DNA of 64,000 nucleotides from Diphasiastrum complanatum. Lineage: Eukaryota > Streptophyta > Lycopodiopsida > Lycopodiales > Lycopodiaceae. Both the position numbers and the translations under genes were made by a program. The stretch is from positions 55,160,538 through 55,224,537 of the forward strand of contig CM055104.1 in the NCBI GenBank assembly GCA_029204225.1, read 5' to 3'. The notes under the pieces were generated by a model. The model ran no database searches, was not told the DNA's origin, and worked only from the letters and a program-made list of their open reading frames with translations. This document shows, piece after piece, positions 22,278 through 32,901 of this stretch (position 1 is the first letter of the stretch; every line of letters begins with the position of its first letter).

Positions 22278-24290
22278 TTATAGATCATGAGCTGATCTTT
22301 TCCTTGTTTCGATATCATCATGCTGGAAAACTGTGGGAAGCTCCAAACGAGGAAGCGGAAGAGGAAGATGGGGGCCCTTAGGACTTTCTACCTCATCTTT
22401 ATGATGAAGAAGATGATTATGATGATCACACTTGCTGCCTTCAGAAAAAATGCCCCCAAGAGACTCGAAAGGATTGGTAAGTTTGCGCTGAAACTTCAAA
22501 ACCAGTGAGATAACTTTGAAGCGCCAAATTGAAGTTGCTACCACCATAAACCCTAGAATCCAGTGAGTAACCCTATTCTGCTTCTCCAGCACTTTTGCAA
22601 TGTCTTTATTATTATTCTTCTTCTTCTTCTTCTCAGTTCTAGGTTTTTCATGACTTTCTTCAAGTTGTTGCACCGAAACCAAAATAGAGGAATCCTCAGC
22701 TTCTTCTGAGTGGGAATTTAGGGTTTTCAACAAGGACTCAATCGCTTCAGAGTTCTTCGCCACAGACACTGCTGCTGCTTTAGCTGCATCAGCAGCTGCC
22801 ATGGCAGCTTTCAGGGCAGTTTCTGTTGCCTCCTTCAGCTCGGTTCCTTCCCTGTTTTCAGCTTCTAAATGAGCCTTTGACAAACCCGATAGCTCTGAAT
22901 GACCGAGTGACCCTTTTTGCTTCTGCAGAAAATCGTTGCTGCGCCTTTGAGACTTCAAATTGTGAACCTGGGGAAGCATGAATATTAACCTATTAGTAAA
23001 CGTACACTGCATATCGTTAGATATTGTTTCTTGATTTTGACCTGATCCTGCAGCCTGAGTACAGCCAGGTGCCTTGAAGGCATGAAGCTTTGAAACATGT
23101 TTTTCTAATGCTAAAAACAAACTATGTTCTTCAGTTTTTAATTTGAATTCATTAATCATTTAAAGTAGGTATTTGAGCTGCACTGCCTGTAAAGGGAGCA
23201 ACATATTGCTCATCGTGACTGAGGGTGCAGAGCGCCGGTAAAGGGAGCAACATATTCCTCATCGTGACTGCGGGTGCAGACCCCTGCACCCTCAGTCACG
23301 ATGAGGAATATGTTGCTCCCTTTACGGGCAGTGCAGCTCAAAGTTTAGTTTAAATAATATAGCTTTCTAAAAATACCTACTTTAAATGATTAGTGAATTC
23401 AAAATCAATCACGATGGGGCACTAGAAATCTGGTCCCCCATTCCAGCTACATACAATAGTGAAGATTCCTCTTAGTTTCAGCACCGCATGCACTCCCTCC
23501 ACCATGTGAGGGTGTGCATGGTGTGCATCTGCAGCTAAAAAGCCTAAAAACCAAAAGGGAAAATTTAGACCAAGAATTGCAATGGTGAGAATTGTGGAGC
23601 AGCCTATTTTTGCACCACCACTGCTGTGGCAGGATTGCCCCAGTGCACACACATGCACTCCCTGACATGGTGGAGGTAGTGCATCAGTACTAAAACTAGG
23701 CAGAGCCGTGACCACTAGCGATAGCAGGTCTACTCGATTATGTATGCCTAACTACATACGCAACTTGGCATACAGGGCGAATATCCTTGAGATACAATAT
23801 GCCTTACCACATACGTGGACACGGCTCACAATATGAATCATAGCCTTAGTCCCTGCTACCAACGACCATTACCCTATGCTTAGCTTGTTGAGCTTGAAGA
23901 TGATTTTAGTGCTGCAAAAAGGACAGATGGGCACTAACACTCTCGCAAGGCAAGCAAATTATAAGGCCTGGAGTCAAAACCTTTTACCTGTTTTAGCAAT
24001 TTAGAAAGCAAATCAAATTCCTTGCCAGTAGCTCTGGGATGCTCCTCTTTTTCCAATTCTGAACTACACACGGTGTAGCCCATCTCTTCTGCTGATCTTT
24101 CATCATCCTCCTCATGGCTTGGCCTTGCAAATCCTTTATGTTTCTGGGTTGCAGCTCCTGAGACTTGCTGATCCTTGAGCAGGCGGAGAATGGCAGTTTC
24201 TATGAGTTCTAGATCCTCTTTCCCCACCCTCTCCACAAGAATCGCATCATCGGAGCTTTGGCTCAAGGCGGCAGCAGCAGCAGCAGCCAT
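22278..24290 (-). CDS. Plant protein of unknown function with Ala-rich coiled-coil-like region and one membrane segment
   Basis: Two exons are joined in phase 0. Exon 1 is 24290-23988 (donor CAG|GTAAAAGG) and exon 2 is 22967-22278 (acceptor TTCCCCAG|GTT), giving 330 residues. Residues 1-101 start with a poly-Ala run, then an acidic EDLELIETAILRLLKDQQ helix and a KEFDLLSKLLKQ helix. Exon 2 has a helical Ala-rich stretch (EATETALKAAMAAADAAKAA, near 149-170), a Lys/Asn run, and a hydrophobic segment near 234-258 (THWILGFMVVATSIWRF). A KLTNPFESLGGIF block and a His-rich, basic tail follow. I recall uncharacterised plant proteins with a similar membrane-segment-plus-NPF layout but cannot name the family. 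No enzyme motif is visible. The start was chosen as the first Met of the open exon. The upstream GA run at 24474-24505 may lie in the 5' leader. The frame stays open 64 codons upstream of exon 2, so a longer second exon is possible but would need another donor. Confidence 0.68.
23145..23400. repeat. Foldback repeat inside the intron of the membrane-protein gene
   Basis: Outer arms of 29 bp (23145-23173 and 23372-23400) are inverted copies with one mismatch. Inside, a block of about 55 bp (GAGCTGCACTGCC, then GTAAAGGGAGCAACATATT, then CATCGTGACT and GGGTGCAG) occurs directly at about 23174-23230, again in shortened form at 23236-23279, and inverted at 23284-23340. An extra segment of about 30 bp (23342-23371) is present only in the right arm. 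The transcript of this region would fold into a long near-perfect hairpin. It may be a MITE or a local inverted duplication. Confidence 0.85.
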
Positions 24291-24471
24291 ACTCAGACTC
24301 TACGCCGATGGCTTCAAGCTAATTCATCAGCAGAGCTGCCTGTTGCAGCCGCATCATCATACACTTACTTACTTCTTCACACTCTCTGCATTCCTGCTAA
24401 ATGAGAAGCAGAAGCAGAGCAGAAAGGTTCCGATCAACACTCTCCATTTCTGGGCGAATAGATAAGACAGC

Positions 24472-24473
<2 letters not shown>

Positions 24474-24505
<32 letters not shown>
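24474..24505. repeat. (GA)n microsatellite upstream of the membrane-protein gene
   Basis: This run of about 32 bp lies about 185 bp upstream of the chosen start codon. On the coding strand of that gene it reads as CT, the kind of pyrimidine tract common in plant 5' leaders and core promoters. Whether it is transcribed is not known. Confidence 0.85.
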
Positions 24506-25385
<880 letters not shown>

Positions 25386-25484
25386 ATTGTCCACCCATCC
25401 AACGATGGAGATATCATGAGGCCACCTAATCATCATTCTCGATTGTAGGATGAGGATGGGACTATGCCCACACACCCGGCCATG

Positions 25485-25600
<116 letters not shown>

Positions 25601-25928
25601 TTTCAAAACTCAAATTTTGGATTATTTTGCTAATAAAATTCTTGATATATAATGGAAGAAAAGTCAATGAACCTTCATGGTTGATCGAGTTAATTTCACT
25701 TCTACTCACCTATTTTTATCTTCTGGGGACTACCTCTCTTCCTGCTTCCACCCAAACTGTCAGAACCACCAAAACCATAGTTCACCACCCAATGCCCCTA
25801 TCCAAAATGTCACCCAACCATTGGCTGCACCCAAATCATTAGTCGCGTATCTGAATCAACCAATGCACAATATTAGTCGTGACCCAATAGTCGCATATCC
25901 AAATTGCCCGTCATCGACGAGCTTCTTT

Positions 25929-25929
<1 letters not shown>

Positions 25930-26006
<77 letters not shown>
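25930..26006. repeat. (CT)n microsatellite
   Basis: An uninterrupted CT run of about 77 bp begins just after a GCCCGTCATCGACGAGCTTC word. That word resembles the CCCGTCATCGA-GGGCTTAC word at the copia LTR boundary near 26128-26146. Confidence 0.95.
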
Positions 26007-26009
<3 letters not shown>

Positions 26010-26012
<3 letters not shown>

Positions 26013-26147
26013 ACCACATGAGAAAATAATCCACAATTAGCCTCTTGCCATTGTCAAAAGCATCGGGCACCACCCATAACGCCCTCCTATTCAAAATGCA
26101 AACTACCTGCAATCAACGTCCGGCCACCCGTCATCGATGGGCTTACG
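26010..26147 (+). repeat. Flanking repeat next to copia LTR (copy at 31510-31645)
   Basis: The segment from ACCACATGAGAAAA through CACAATTAGCCTCTTG to CGTCCGGCCACCCGTCATCGA and GGCTTAC recurs in the same orientation at 31510-31650 with scattered changes. In both places it abuts a copia LTR, but the LTRs are in opposite orientations. Confidence 0.8.
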
Positions 26148-26397
26148 GTTAAGAAAACAGTTTAAACACCCTACCGGATCAATCACCACAGTACAACGTC
26201 AAGTGCAACAAGACAAGACAACAGAATTGCTCACCTCAAACTATATATTCAACTGATAAGTAAGTACAAAGATAAAGTTGCTTAAAAGCACTCAAAGGGC
26301 TCGTAAAAGAAAGACAGCCCGATAATTCTAGAACTAAGCACACGTGGTGCCCTCGAAATAAGAAAGCACTGTATAAGTCGATCATTGCTATTTTAAC
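26148..26397 (-). repeat. Copia 3' LTR, 250 bp (minus strand)
   Basis: The reverse complement matches the plus-strand LTR at 31711-31960 over its whole length, both 250 bp, with about 14 differences counted by eye. It lies downstream of the RNase H end of the minus-strand copia half, after a purine-rich TTGAGGGAGAGA tract, as expected for a 3' LTR. The termini read GTTAA at the start and TTAAC at the end rather than TG and CA. Confidence 0.8.
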
Positions 26398-26486
26398 TCT
26401 CTCCCTCAATGATCAACGTCTCTCTTTATTTTAGAATTTACTCTATTCATGGAACATACCTCCATGATAGTATTACAAGTAAAAGC

Positions 26487-28384
26487 TTTTTACATAACCA
26501 GATCTAAGCCAAGTTTGGCTCTAAAAGTCTCAAACTTTTCTTTACTTAAAGCTTTCGTAAATATATCAGCAACTTGTAACAACGTAGAACAATGTACAAT
26601 ACTTATATCTTCATATTGTAGCTTCTCATGCACAAAGTGATATTTTACCTCGATATGTTTTGTCCTTGCGTGAAAGACAGGATTCTTAGCAAATTGTATT
26701 CCACTTTGACTGTCATAGAAAATAACAGTAGGATTTACCTGCTTCATGCCTATGTAGCCAAACAGCTTCCTGGGTAGTAGAACTTAACGCTTTATATTCG
26801 GCTTCTGTAGAAGAAAGAGAAATAGTATGTTGCTTCTTGCTAGACCATGAAAAACAACCGCTACCAAAATTGAAGGCATAACCTGTTGTTGACTTTCTAT
26901 CATCTATACTTCCTGCCCAATCAGCGTCAACATAACCTTACAACTTAGGTAAAACACTTTGTCTTTTGTAGATTAGGCCAAGGTTAGATGTACCTTTCAC
27001 GTACCTCAAAATTCTTTTTGCAGCTTTCCAATGGTCCATAGTGGGTGATGACATAAATTGGCTAATCAAACTTACAGCATAGCAGATATCAGGACGTGTA
27101 GTCATAAGATATATCAAACTCCCAACTAGCTGACGAAATAGAGTAGCGTCAACATGTGCACTATCATCAATACGAGATAATTTCTTACCAGCTTTGCAAG
27201 GGGTGATGGAAGGTTTGCACTCTGTCATGTGAAATCTCTCCAATATCTCGTCCACATACTTGTTTTGACATAACCTGATATCACTGCCAGTTTGCCATAC
27301 TTCGACACCCAAGCAGTAGTGCATAAGATCTAAATCTGTCATCTCAAACTGCTTGCATAAGTTGGCTTTGATAGAACGAGTGAGGTTCTCATCATTGCCC
27401 GTGATAATGATATCATCAACGTAAAGTACAATCAAGGCAATGTTATCTTCGTTTATAAGAATATAAAGATTTGGATCTGAATTTGTTTTTACAAACCCAT
27501 GAAAAAGAAAGTAATTGTCAATGCGTCCATACCATGCGCGTGGTGCTTGCTTAAGGCCATAAAGTGCTTTGCGTAGTTTACATACCTTTTGTTCTTGCCC
27601 TTTTGCTATGAAGCCCTGCGGTTGGACCATGTAAACTTCTTCCTCTAAGTCACCATTCAAAAATGCGGACTTCACATCCATTTGATGAATCTTCCACCCA
27701 AAATGAGATGCTAGGGCAATGATAAGGCGTAGCGTAGTCCACTTAGCCACTGGAGCAAATGTCTCTTCATAGTCAATTCCTTTGCTTTGCTCAGAACCCT
27801 TCACTACTAGGCGTGCCTTATGCTTTGCTATCGTGCCATCCGCATGAAACTTTGTTCTAAACACTCATTTGTTGTCAAGGTTTCTCCTTTATTGCTCCTA
27901 TTGGCAAGTACCTCCCCCTAGGCTCTTGAATAGGTGGTGTCCTTTCATACTCGCCCTCTCAACTTTCATCTTCACGTGCATCATCTTGTGGAGCGTCTTC
28001 TTCATCTTCTTCTTCCAAAATTGTGGGAAGTCTTTTAATGCTTTCACCACTTGCATGGTCTTCATCTTCATACCTATGCGTCTCATCAAAGATCACATCT
28101 TTGCTAATGTGAATCTTGTTTATTACAGGATCAAAACACCTGTATGCCTTCATCCTCTCGTCATAACCGACGAAGATACACTTGATTGCTTTGGCATCAG
28201 GTTTCTTTCGCTCCTCCTTTGGCACATGTGCATAGGCCTTACATCCAATGACACGAGACTTGTCGATTTTTGGCTTTATTCCTGTAAATGCTTCTTCGGG
28301 AGTCACATTTGGAACCGCAATTGTAGGGCTCCTGTTTTGCAAGAACATTGTCGCACTGCATGCTTCCGACCAATCCTCCACCAC
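26487..28384 (-). mobile_element. Ty1/copia element, 3' half (integrase C-terminus, RT, RNase H)
   Basis: The minus strand starts abruptly inside integrase, at DWSEACSATMFLQNRSPT. It continues with GCKAYAHVPKEERKKPDAK, then the RT (HKARLVVKGSEQSKGIDY, DVKSAFLNGDLEEEVYM, LYGLKQAPRAWY and the catalytic YVDDIII near 27430-27410) and RNase H ([19 protein letters not shown], then [10 protein letters not shown], then KHIEVKYHFV). There is a stop at about 26940 and a frameshift near 26750-26770. The first half of the element (LTR, gag, protease, integrase start) is found on the plus strand at 31711-34706, so this element is split by a rearrangement. Confidence 0.88.
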
Positions 28385-28389
28385 CTTTG

Positions 28390-28776
28390 TGCTGACTCTT
28401 GAAAACGATATGTGGCTTCAGCAATCATCTCAGTTTCATCGTCTATGCCACACATCTGGAATGCTATCTCCCACTTTTGCAACCAATTCTCAACAACATC
28501 AGTAGTTCTCATAGATACTGCTCCAGTGAACTTCGGAGGTTTTAAATCTTTGATAGTAGGTAGCTTTCTCTTTCGAAACCCCAACTCAGCTTCATGGCCC
28601 ATTGACAATGTCCTTTCTGCTTCCATAGCTGTACCACTGATTCTCTCAGGAACACTAACTCCTTTACCTTTGAGTTGCTTTAAAATCAGCTTAAGAGTAG
28701 CTTCGATAGTATCCACCTTGGAACATACAGCATCTAATCTCTGTGAATCTTGACTGGTGTTGCTTGCGGATGCCAT
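28390..28776 (-). pseudogene. Gypsy gag, N-terminal part, cut at an integrase junction
   Basis: The minus strand from MASASNTSQDSQRLDAV at 28776 reads a leader helix, then RKRKLPTIKDLKPPKFTG, VVENWLQKWEIAFQMCG and EATYRFQESAQRWW, the opening of a gypsy gag core. The frame then passes into copia integrase near 28390 with no rest of gag. Upstream are a leader (28777-29327), a primer-binding site and an LTR in the same orientation, so this is the true 5' part of a gypsy element. Confidence 0.78.
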
Positions 28777-29327
28777 AGCAGAAAAATAGGAAGCAGAAAC
28801 AAAGCAAAACCAGGCTCTCAGCACCTCAAATCACTACACAGATAGGTTGCCCTGAATTCCTAGAAGAACTGGATAGAATAGATCTCCTACAGTCAAGTTC
28901 TAATTACACATAGACTCTTCTTCTCCAAAAACCAATAAACTAGGGTTTCAAACTGACAATTGACAAAAAAAACTATGGATGATCACGAAATCAGAAGGCG
29001 AAAAGCCCTACCCTACCAGCGACCTACCACAAGAAGCTTATTGCAACTGACAAATCTGAAAAATACTAAGTATTGAAGAAGTTACAAACAGATTTACAAA
29101 TCCTATGTGGGCTATATTTTCACAAAAGCAAAGAGAATAATCAAGCCGCGTAGTAGAAAATGCTCAAAGGCTGCCAGAAGGTCAGCAATCCACCATAGGG
29201 CTTCAATTTGCTATCTTATGGGCTCCAAATCTGCCAACAGATCACCTACAGTAGGGCACTGACTCTCCAAGAATGCTCCAAACCCTAACTGAAGATGCCA
29301 AATCCCACACAAGTCTTGAAAGTAACT

Positions 29328-29340
29328 GCTCTGATACCAA
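29328..29340 (-). promoter_or_regulatory. Primer-binding site for initiator tRNA-Met (minus-strand gypsy)
   Basis: The minus strand reads TTGGTATCAGAGC directly after the LTR end TGTGCAACA. This is the full complement of the plant initiator tRNA-Met 3' end. Confidence 0.88.
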
Positions 29341-29341
29341 A

Positions 29342-29900
29342 TGTTGCACACAAGCTCACAACCCTAAGTAAATACACAGAATTACCCAACAAATCCGTCA
29401 CTTTATTAATCTCAAGCAAATGTACATAGATCAACAAGCAAACATGAGAGCTCTGCTGCAAGTCTCCTCCCAACCATAGCTGCATAGGAATACCATAATC
29501 ATAATGAGGAATGCCTGACAAGGCTCACCCTATATCCCCTCAAGCACCCCTTAACCCTGACACATCCTAACGTCGACACATGGCAAACTCCATGCATAGG
29601 CGACACTTGCCACTTGGCAGTACCCTGACACATAGGCAAGCTAGTAGGTGGACAGTCTGACATGTGTCACTCATGCATTGGACCGTGTCCCAATGAGCAT
29701 ACGACACACGTCCTGTTGACCCGTCCATTGACTGTCCGACAAGTGTCACTCATGCACTAGACCAAGTGTCCCAGTGAGCATATGACACGTGGCATGTTGA
29801 CCAGTCAACCCTTCCTACTTTATAGGAGGTTAGTCTACCAGACTCTCATGAGACCCAGTACCCCTTGGCCATCTCAGATTTAGTCACTATAACAGATATT
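29342..29900 (-). repeat. 5' LTR of the minus-strand gypsy element
   Basis: The right-to-left sequence ends in GCAACA just before the primer-binding site. Its middle part matches, in order, the LTR fragment at 17250-17500. It contains an internal duplication of about 79 bp: the block GGTCAAC, then GTGTC-TATGCTCA-TGGGACAC, then GCATGAGTGACAC-TGTC occurs twice, at about 29728-29806 and 29650-29725. The outer (5') end is approximate. Confidence 0.68.
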
Positions 29901-29984
29901 TACATTGCAATTTACAATTGTCTCCACAGGCCGGTGACTTAGCCATTTACAATTAAATAATTACAATTTACCATTTACATTGGG

Positions 29985-31260
29985 CAAGGGATTCAAAGTA
30001 CATGTGACAATTTTGAGGTATAATCGAGGTATTTTGAGGGCCAGTGTCTCAATTTTTTGAGGTATATCGAGGTACTTTTCGAGGTATTTTTGAGACTCAA
30101 TTTTTGGAGACTCCAAATTGTCGAGACTCAATTTGTGGAGGAACAAATTTTTGGAGACTCAAGACAAGAATTTTCGAGGTTTCAATTTTTGGAGACACGA
30201 AGTTTTCGAGACTCGGAACTCGAATTTTCGGAGACTTCAATTTTTAAAGTCGCAAAATTTTCGAGACTCAAAACTTGAATTTTTGGAGTCTCTAAATTTT
30301 CAAGACACAATTTGTGGAGAGACGAATTTTTGGAGACCCAAGACACGAATTTTATGATATATTTTCGAGGTATTTCGAGGTTCTTTCGAGGTATTTCGAG
30401 AGTCAGTGTCTCAATTTTTCGAGGTTTTCAAGGTACTTTTTGAGGTATTTTTGAGACTCAATTTGTGGAGGAACGAATTTTTGGAGACCAAGACACGAAT
30501 TTTTGGAGACCAAGACACGAATTTTTGGAGATATTTTCGAGGTTCATTTCGAGGTTTCAATTTTTGGAGAAAAAATTTTCGAAACTCAAAACTTGAATTT
30601 TTGGAGAGGTACATTTCGAGGCATTTCGAGATATTTTCAAGGTATTTCGAGGGTTAGTGTCTCACTTTTTCAAGGTATTTTTGAGGTACTTTCGAGGGTC
30701 AGTGTCTCAATTTGTGGAGAGACGAATTTTTGGAGATTTCAATTTTTGGAGATATTTTCGAGGTACATTTTGAGGATATTTTTGAGGTGTTTTTCGAGGT
30801 TTGAGATATTTTTTCGAGGGTCAGTGTCGCATTCTTCGAGGGCCTCCCCCTGCAGTATTTTTGAGGTATTTTTGTGAAGGCAGCAGGATATCGCGAAATT
30901 TTTGCGAAGCCTATAGTGATTTTTGCGAAACCTTCAGAAAACTTTTGCGAAACTTTTGCGACATGGTCCCTCCCCCTCAAGTGTCGCATTTTTTTCAAGG
31001 GGAGTGTCGCGAAAATCCCCTAAAGGCTTTGTGAGGATTCGCTAATTTTTTTCAAAATTTTCGCAAGATTTTTGAGGCCTTTTCGCGTTTCGAGGTATTT
31101 TTGCAAGGGCATCGGAATTTTCACGAAGCCTTCAGGGAAAATTTTTGAGATATTTTTCTCGAAATTTTTGCGACATTGGCCTTCCCCCTCCAGAAAAATG
31201 CGACACTCTCCCTCCCCCTCCCAAAAAATGCCTCCCCCTCCCGAACAATGCGATACGTCG
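29985..31260. repeat. Degenerate short-period array of GAGGTATTTTCGAGG and AATTTTTGGAGAC themes
   Basis: About 1.2 kb is made almost wholly of two interleaved words: T-rich TTTTCGAGGTATTTTTGAGG and AATTTTTGGAGACTC/AAGACACGAATTTTTGG. It grades at the right into TTTTGCGAAACTTTTGCGA and CCTCCCCCTC-TGTCGCATTTTT themes. The array is open in several frames on both strands because it has few stops, giving Phe/Arg/Glu-rich low-complexity translations that should not be read as genes. A short outlier of the same family is at 35710-35840. Confidence 0.8.
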
Positions 31261-31434
31261 GCTGGCACACTTCGGCCACGTACACACATACATCTTCCAC
31301 TCGTCAACGAGGACATACTAAATTTTCAAATCATCGGAAAATCGTCGCCCGTCAACGAGATACTCAATTTTCAAATCATCGGTCGTCGCCTAGATCGGCC
31401 GCCATTGCCCGTCAAGGACAGGCACTCTTTACTA

Positions 31435-31511
31435 GTATATATATATATATAACAGTGTGTGTATGTGTGTGTGTGTGTATATATATATGTATACACACAC
31501 ACATACACACA
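31435..31511. repeat. Mixed AT/GT/AC microsatellite
   Basis: Successive TATATA, GTGTGT, TATATA and ACACAC runs make an imperfect palindromic simple-sequence tract between the degenerate array and the repeat that flanks the copia LTR. Confidence 0.85.
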
Positions 31512-31645
31512 ATTCAGCCACATGAGAAAACAAAGCACAATTAGCCTCTTGTCATCATCAAAAGCATCGGCCACCACCCAAAATGCCCTCATATTCAAAA
31601 TGCAAACCATCTGCAATCAACGTCCGGCCACCCGTCATCGACAGG

Positions 31646-31709
31646 CTTACCCACTAGTGTGTGTGTGTGTGTACACACACACACACACACACACACACTA
31701 GTGGGTAAG
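31646..31709. repeat. 64-bp palindrome at the outer edge of the copia 5' LTR
   Basis: CTTACCCACTAGTG (31646-31659) and its exact complement CACTAGTGGGTAAG (31696-31709) enclose a (GT)n(AC)n run that is itself self-complementary. The LTR begins two bases later. The left arm overlaps the GGCTTAC end of the flanking repeat. Confidence 0.9.
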
Positions 31710-31710
31710 A

Positions 31711-31960
31711 GTTAAAATAGCAATGATCGACTTATACAGTGCTTTCTTATTTCGACGACACCACGTGTGCTTAGTTCGAGAATTATCGAGCCTTCTTTCT
31801 TTTACAAGCCCTTTGAGTGCTTTTAAGCAACTTTATCTTTGTACTTACTTATCAGTTGAATATACAGTTTGAGGTGAGCAATTATGTTGTCTTGTCTTGT
31901 TGCACTTGATGTTGTGCTGTGGTGATTGATCCGGTCGGGTGTTTAAATTGTTTTATTAAC
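31711..31960 (+). repeat. Copia 5' LTR, 250 bp (plus strand)
   Basis: It is the same length as, and by eye about 94% identical to, the reverse complement of 26148-26397. It is followed by a degenerate primer-binding site and, after a leader of about 0.9 kb, by the copia gag start, which is the expected 5' order. It begins GTTAAAATAG and ends TTATTAAC. Confidence 0.8.
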
Positions 31961-31972
31961 TTGGTAGAGCCC
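31961..31972 (+). promoter_or_regulatory. Degenerate primer-binding site
   Basis: TTGGTAGAGCCC follows the LTR end directly. It resembles TTGGTATCAGAGCC with three bases lost, so it may be a decayed initiator tRNA-Met site. Confidence 0.45.
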
Positions 31973-32901
31973 TTGGTGGCTAGAATCACCAGACAAGAAT
32001 AGAGAGCTGCGAATTTGCGACGGTTTGTTGGCTAGGAAGCACAAAACCGAGTCTGTGGAGATTCGTGGAATAGCTCGAAACTGTAAGAAGATTCAAAGGC
32101 AGGGGATTGTCGACTGAAACGAGAAGCTAAACGGAAGCATAGAACTCCATAGAAAGGTTGCCTACTGTGGGTTCAATTTGAAGCCAATTGAAGATCTGTG
32201 TGAAGCAGGTGATGGCTGATTGTAGGGCGACCTGAGTGTAGTAGAAGGCTGAAAAAGTGGCTCAGAAAAAACCTGAGCATAACTCAAGAAGTCTTTTTTC
32301 TTTCATGGCTGGGGTTTCAGAAGGAAAAATTGAAGATCTTTCTCCATTTACTAGGTTTTTTAGTGCTGTAAAAGCTTGAAAAGAGGCGTTTTAGCAGGAG
32401 TAATCAAGTTGTAGACAGCCGCTGACTGCCGTGGAGAGTTGGAGGAGAGCTTGAAAAGTTAGCCGTGGGTTTTTCCAAAACCGTTTATAATCGCCATAGC
32501 CGTGGAGAGAGGAGAGGTCACGTGAAGAGAGGAGAGGTCACGTGGAGGCTCGCGCGCGTTGATCCTAAGTGAAGACCTGGTGTGTGGAAGGCACCAGTGT
32601 ATGGAAGTGCAAGCTTGAGTGCACAAAAATCTCCTGTTGATGTAGGATTTGATCCTCAAAGGATCGACGGTGAGGATTGTAAACCTAGGGAGAAACGTGG
32701 GCCACAAGATTGAGGGGGCAGGGAGCTGGGAGTTGTTGACGAGAGGCATTTCGGAAAGCAATGCCAATTTGGCTTTCAATATGGCGAAAGAGCGGTGGGT
32801 GGCCTGGTAAGCCAAAAATTGCAGGTCATTATTTTTTATTTCTGACATCACGGTTGGCTTCGGCATACACTTTATAGCCTACAGGTGGAGTTTCAAGCAG
32901 T

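Noticed and set aside
22968-23159. Upstream extension of exon 2 of the membrane-protein gene, starting at a Met at 23159
   Set aside because: The extension overlaps the foldback repeat arm, and the phase-0 acceptor at 22967 joins exon 1 cleanly; kept only as an alternative.
30044-30998. Overlapping open frames rich in Phe, Arg and Glu in the GAGGTATTTT array
   Set aside because: Open in several frames on both strands because the repeat words lack stops; periodic low-complexity translation, no start or splice context.
32459-32866. Minus-strand 135-codon frame in the copia leader
   Set aside because: Lies between the copia LTR and gag, shows no domain and is antisense to the element; most likely chance.
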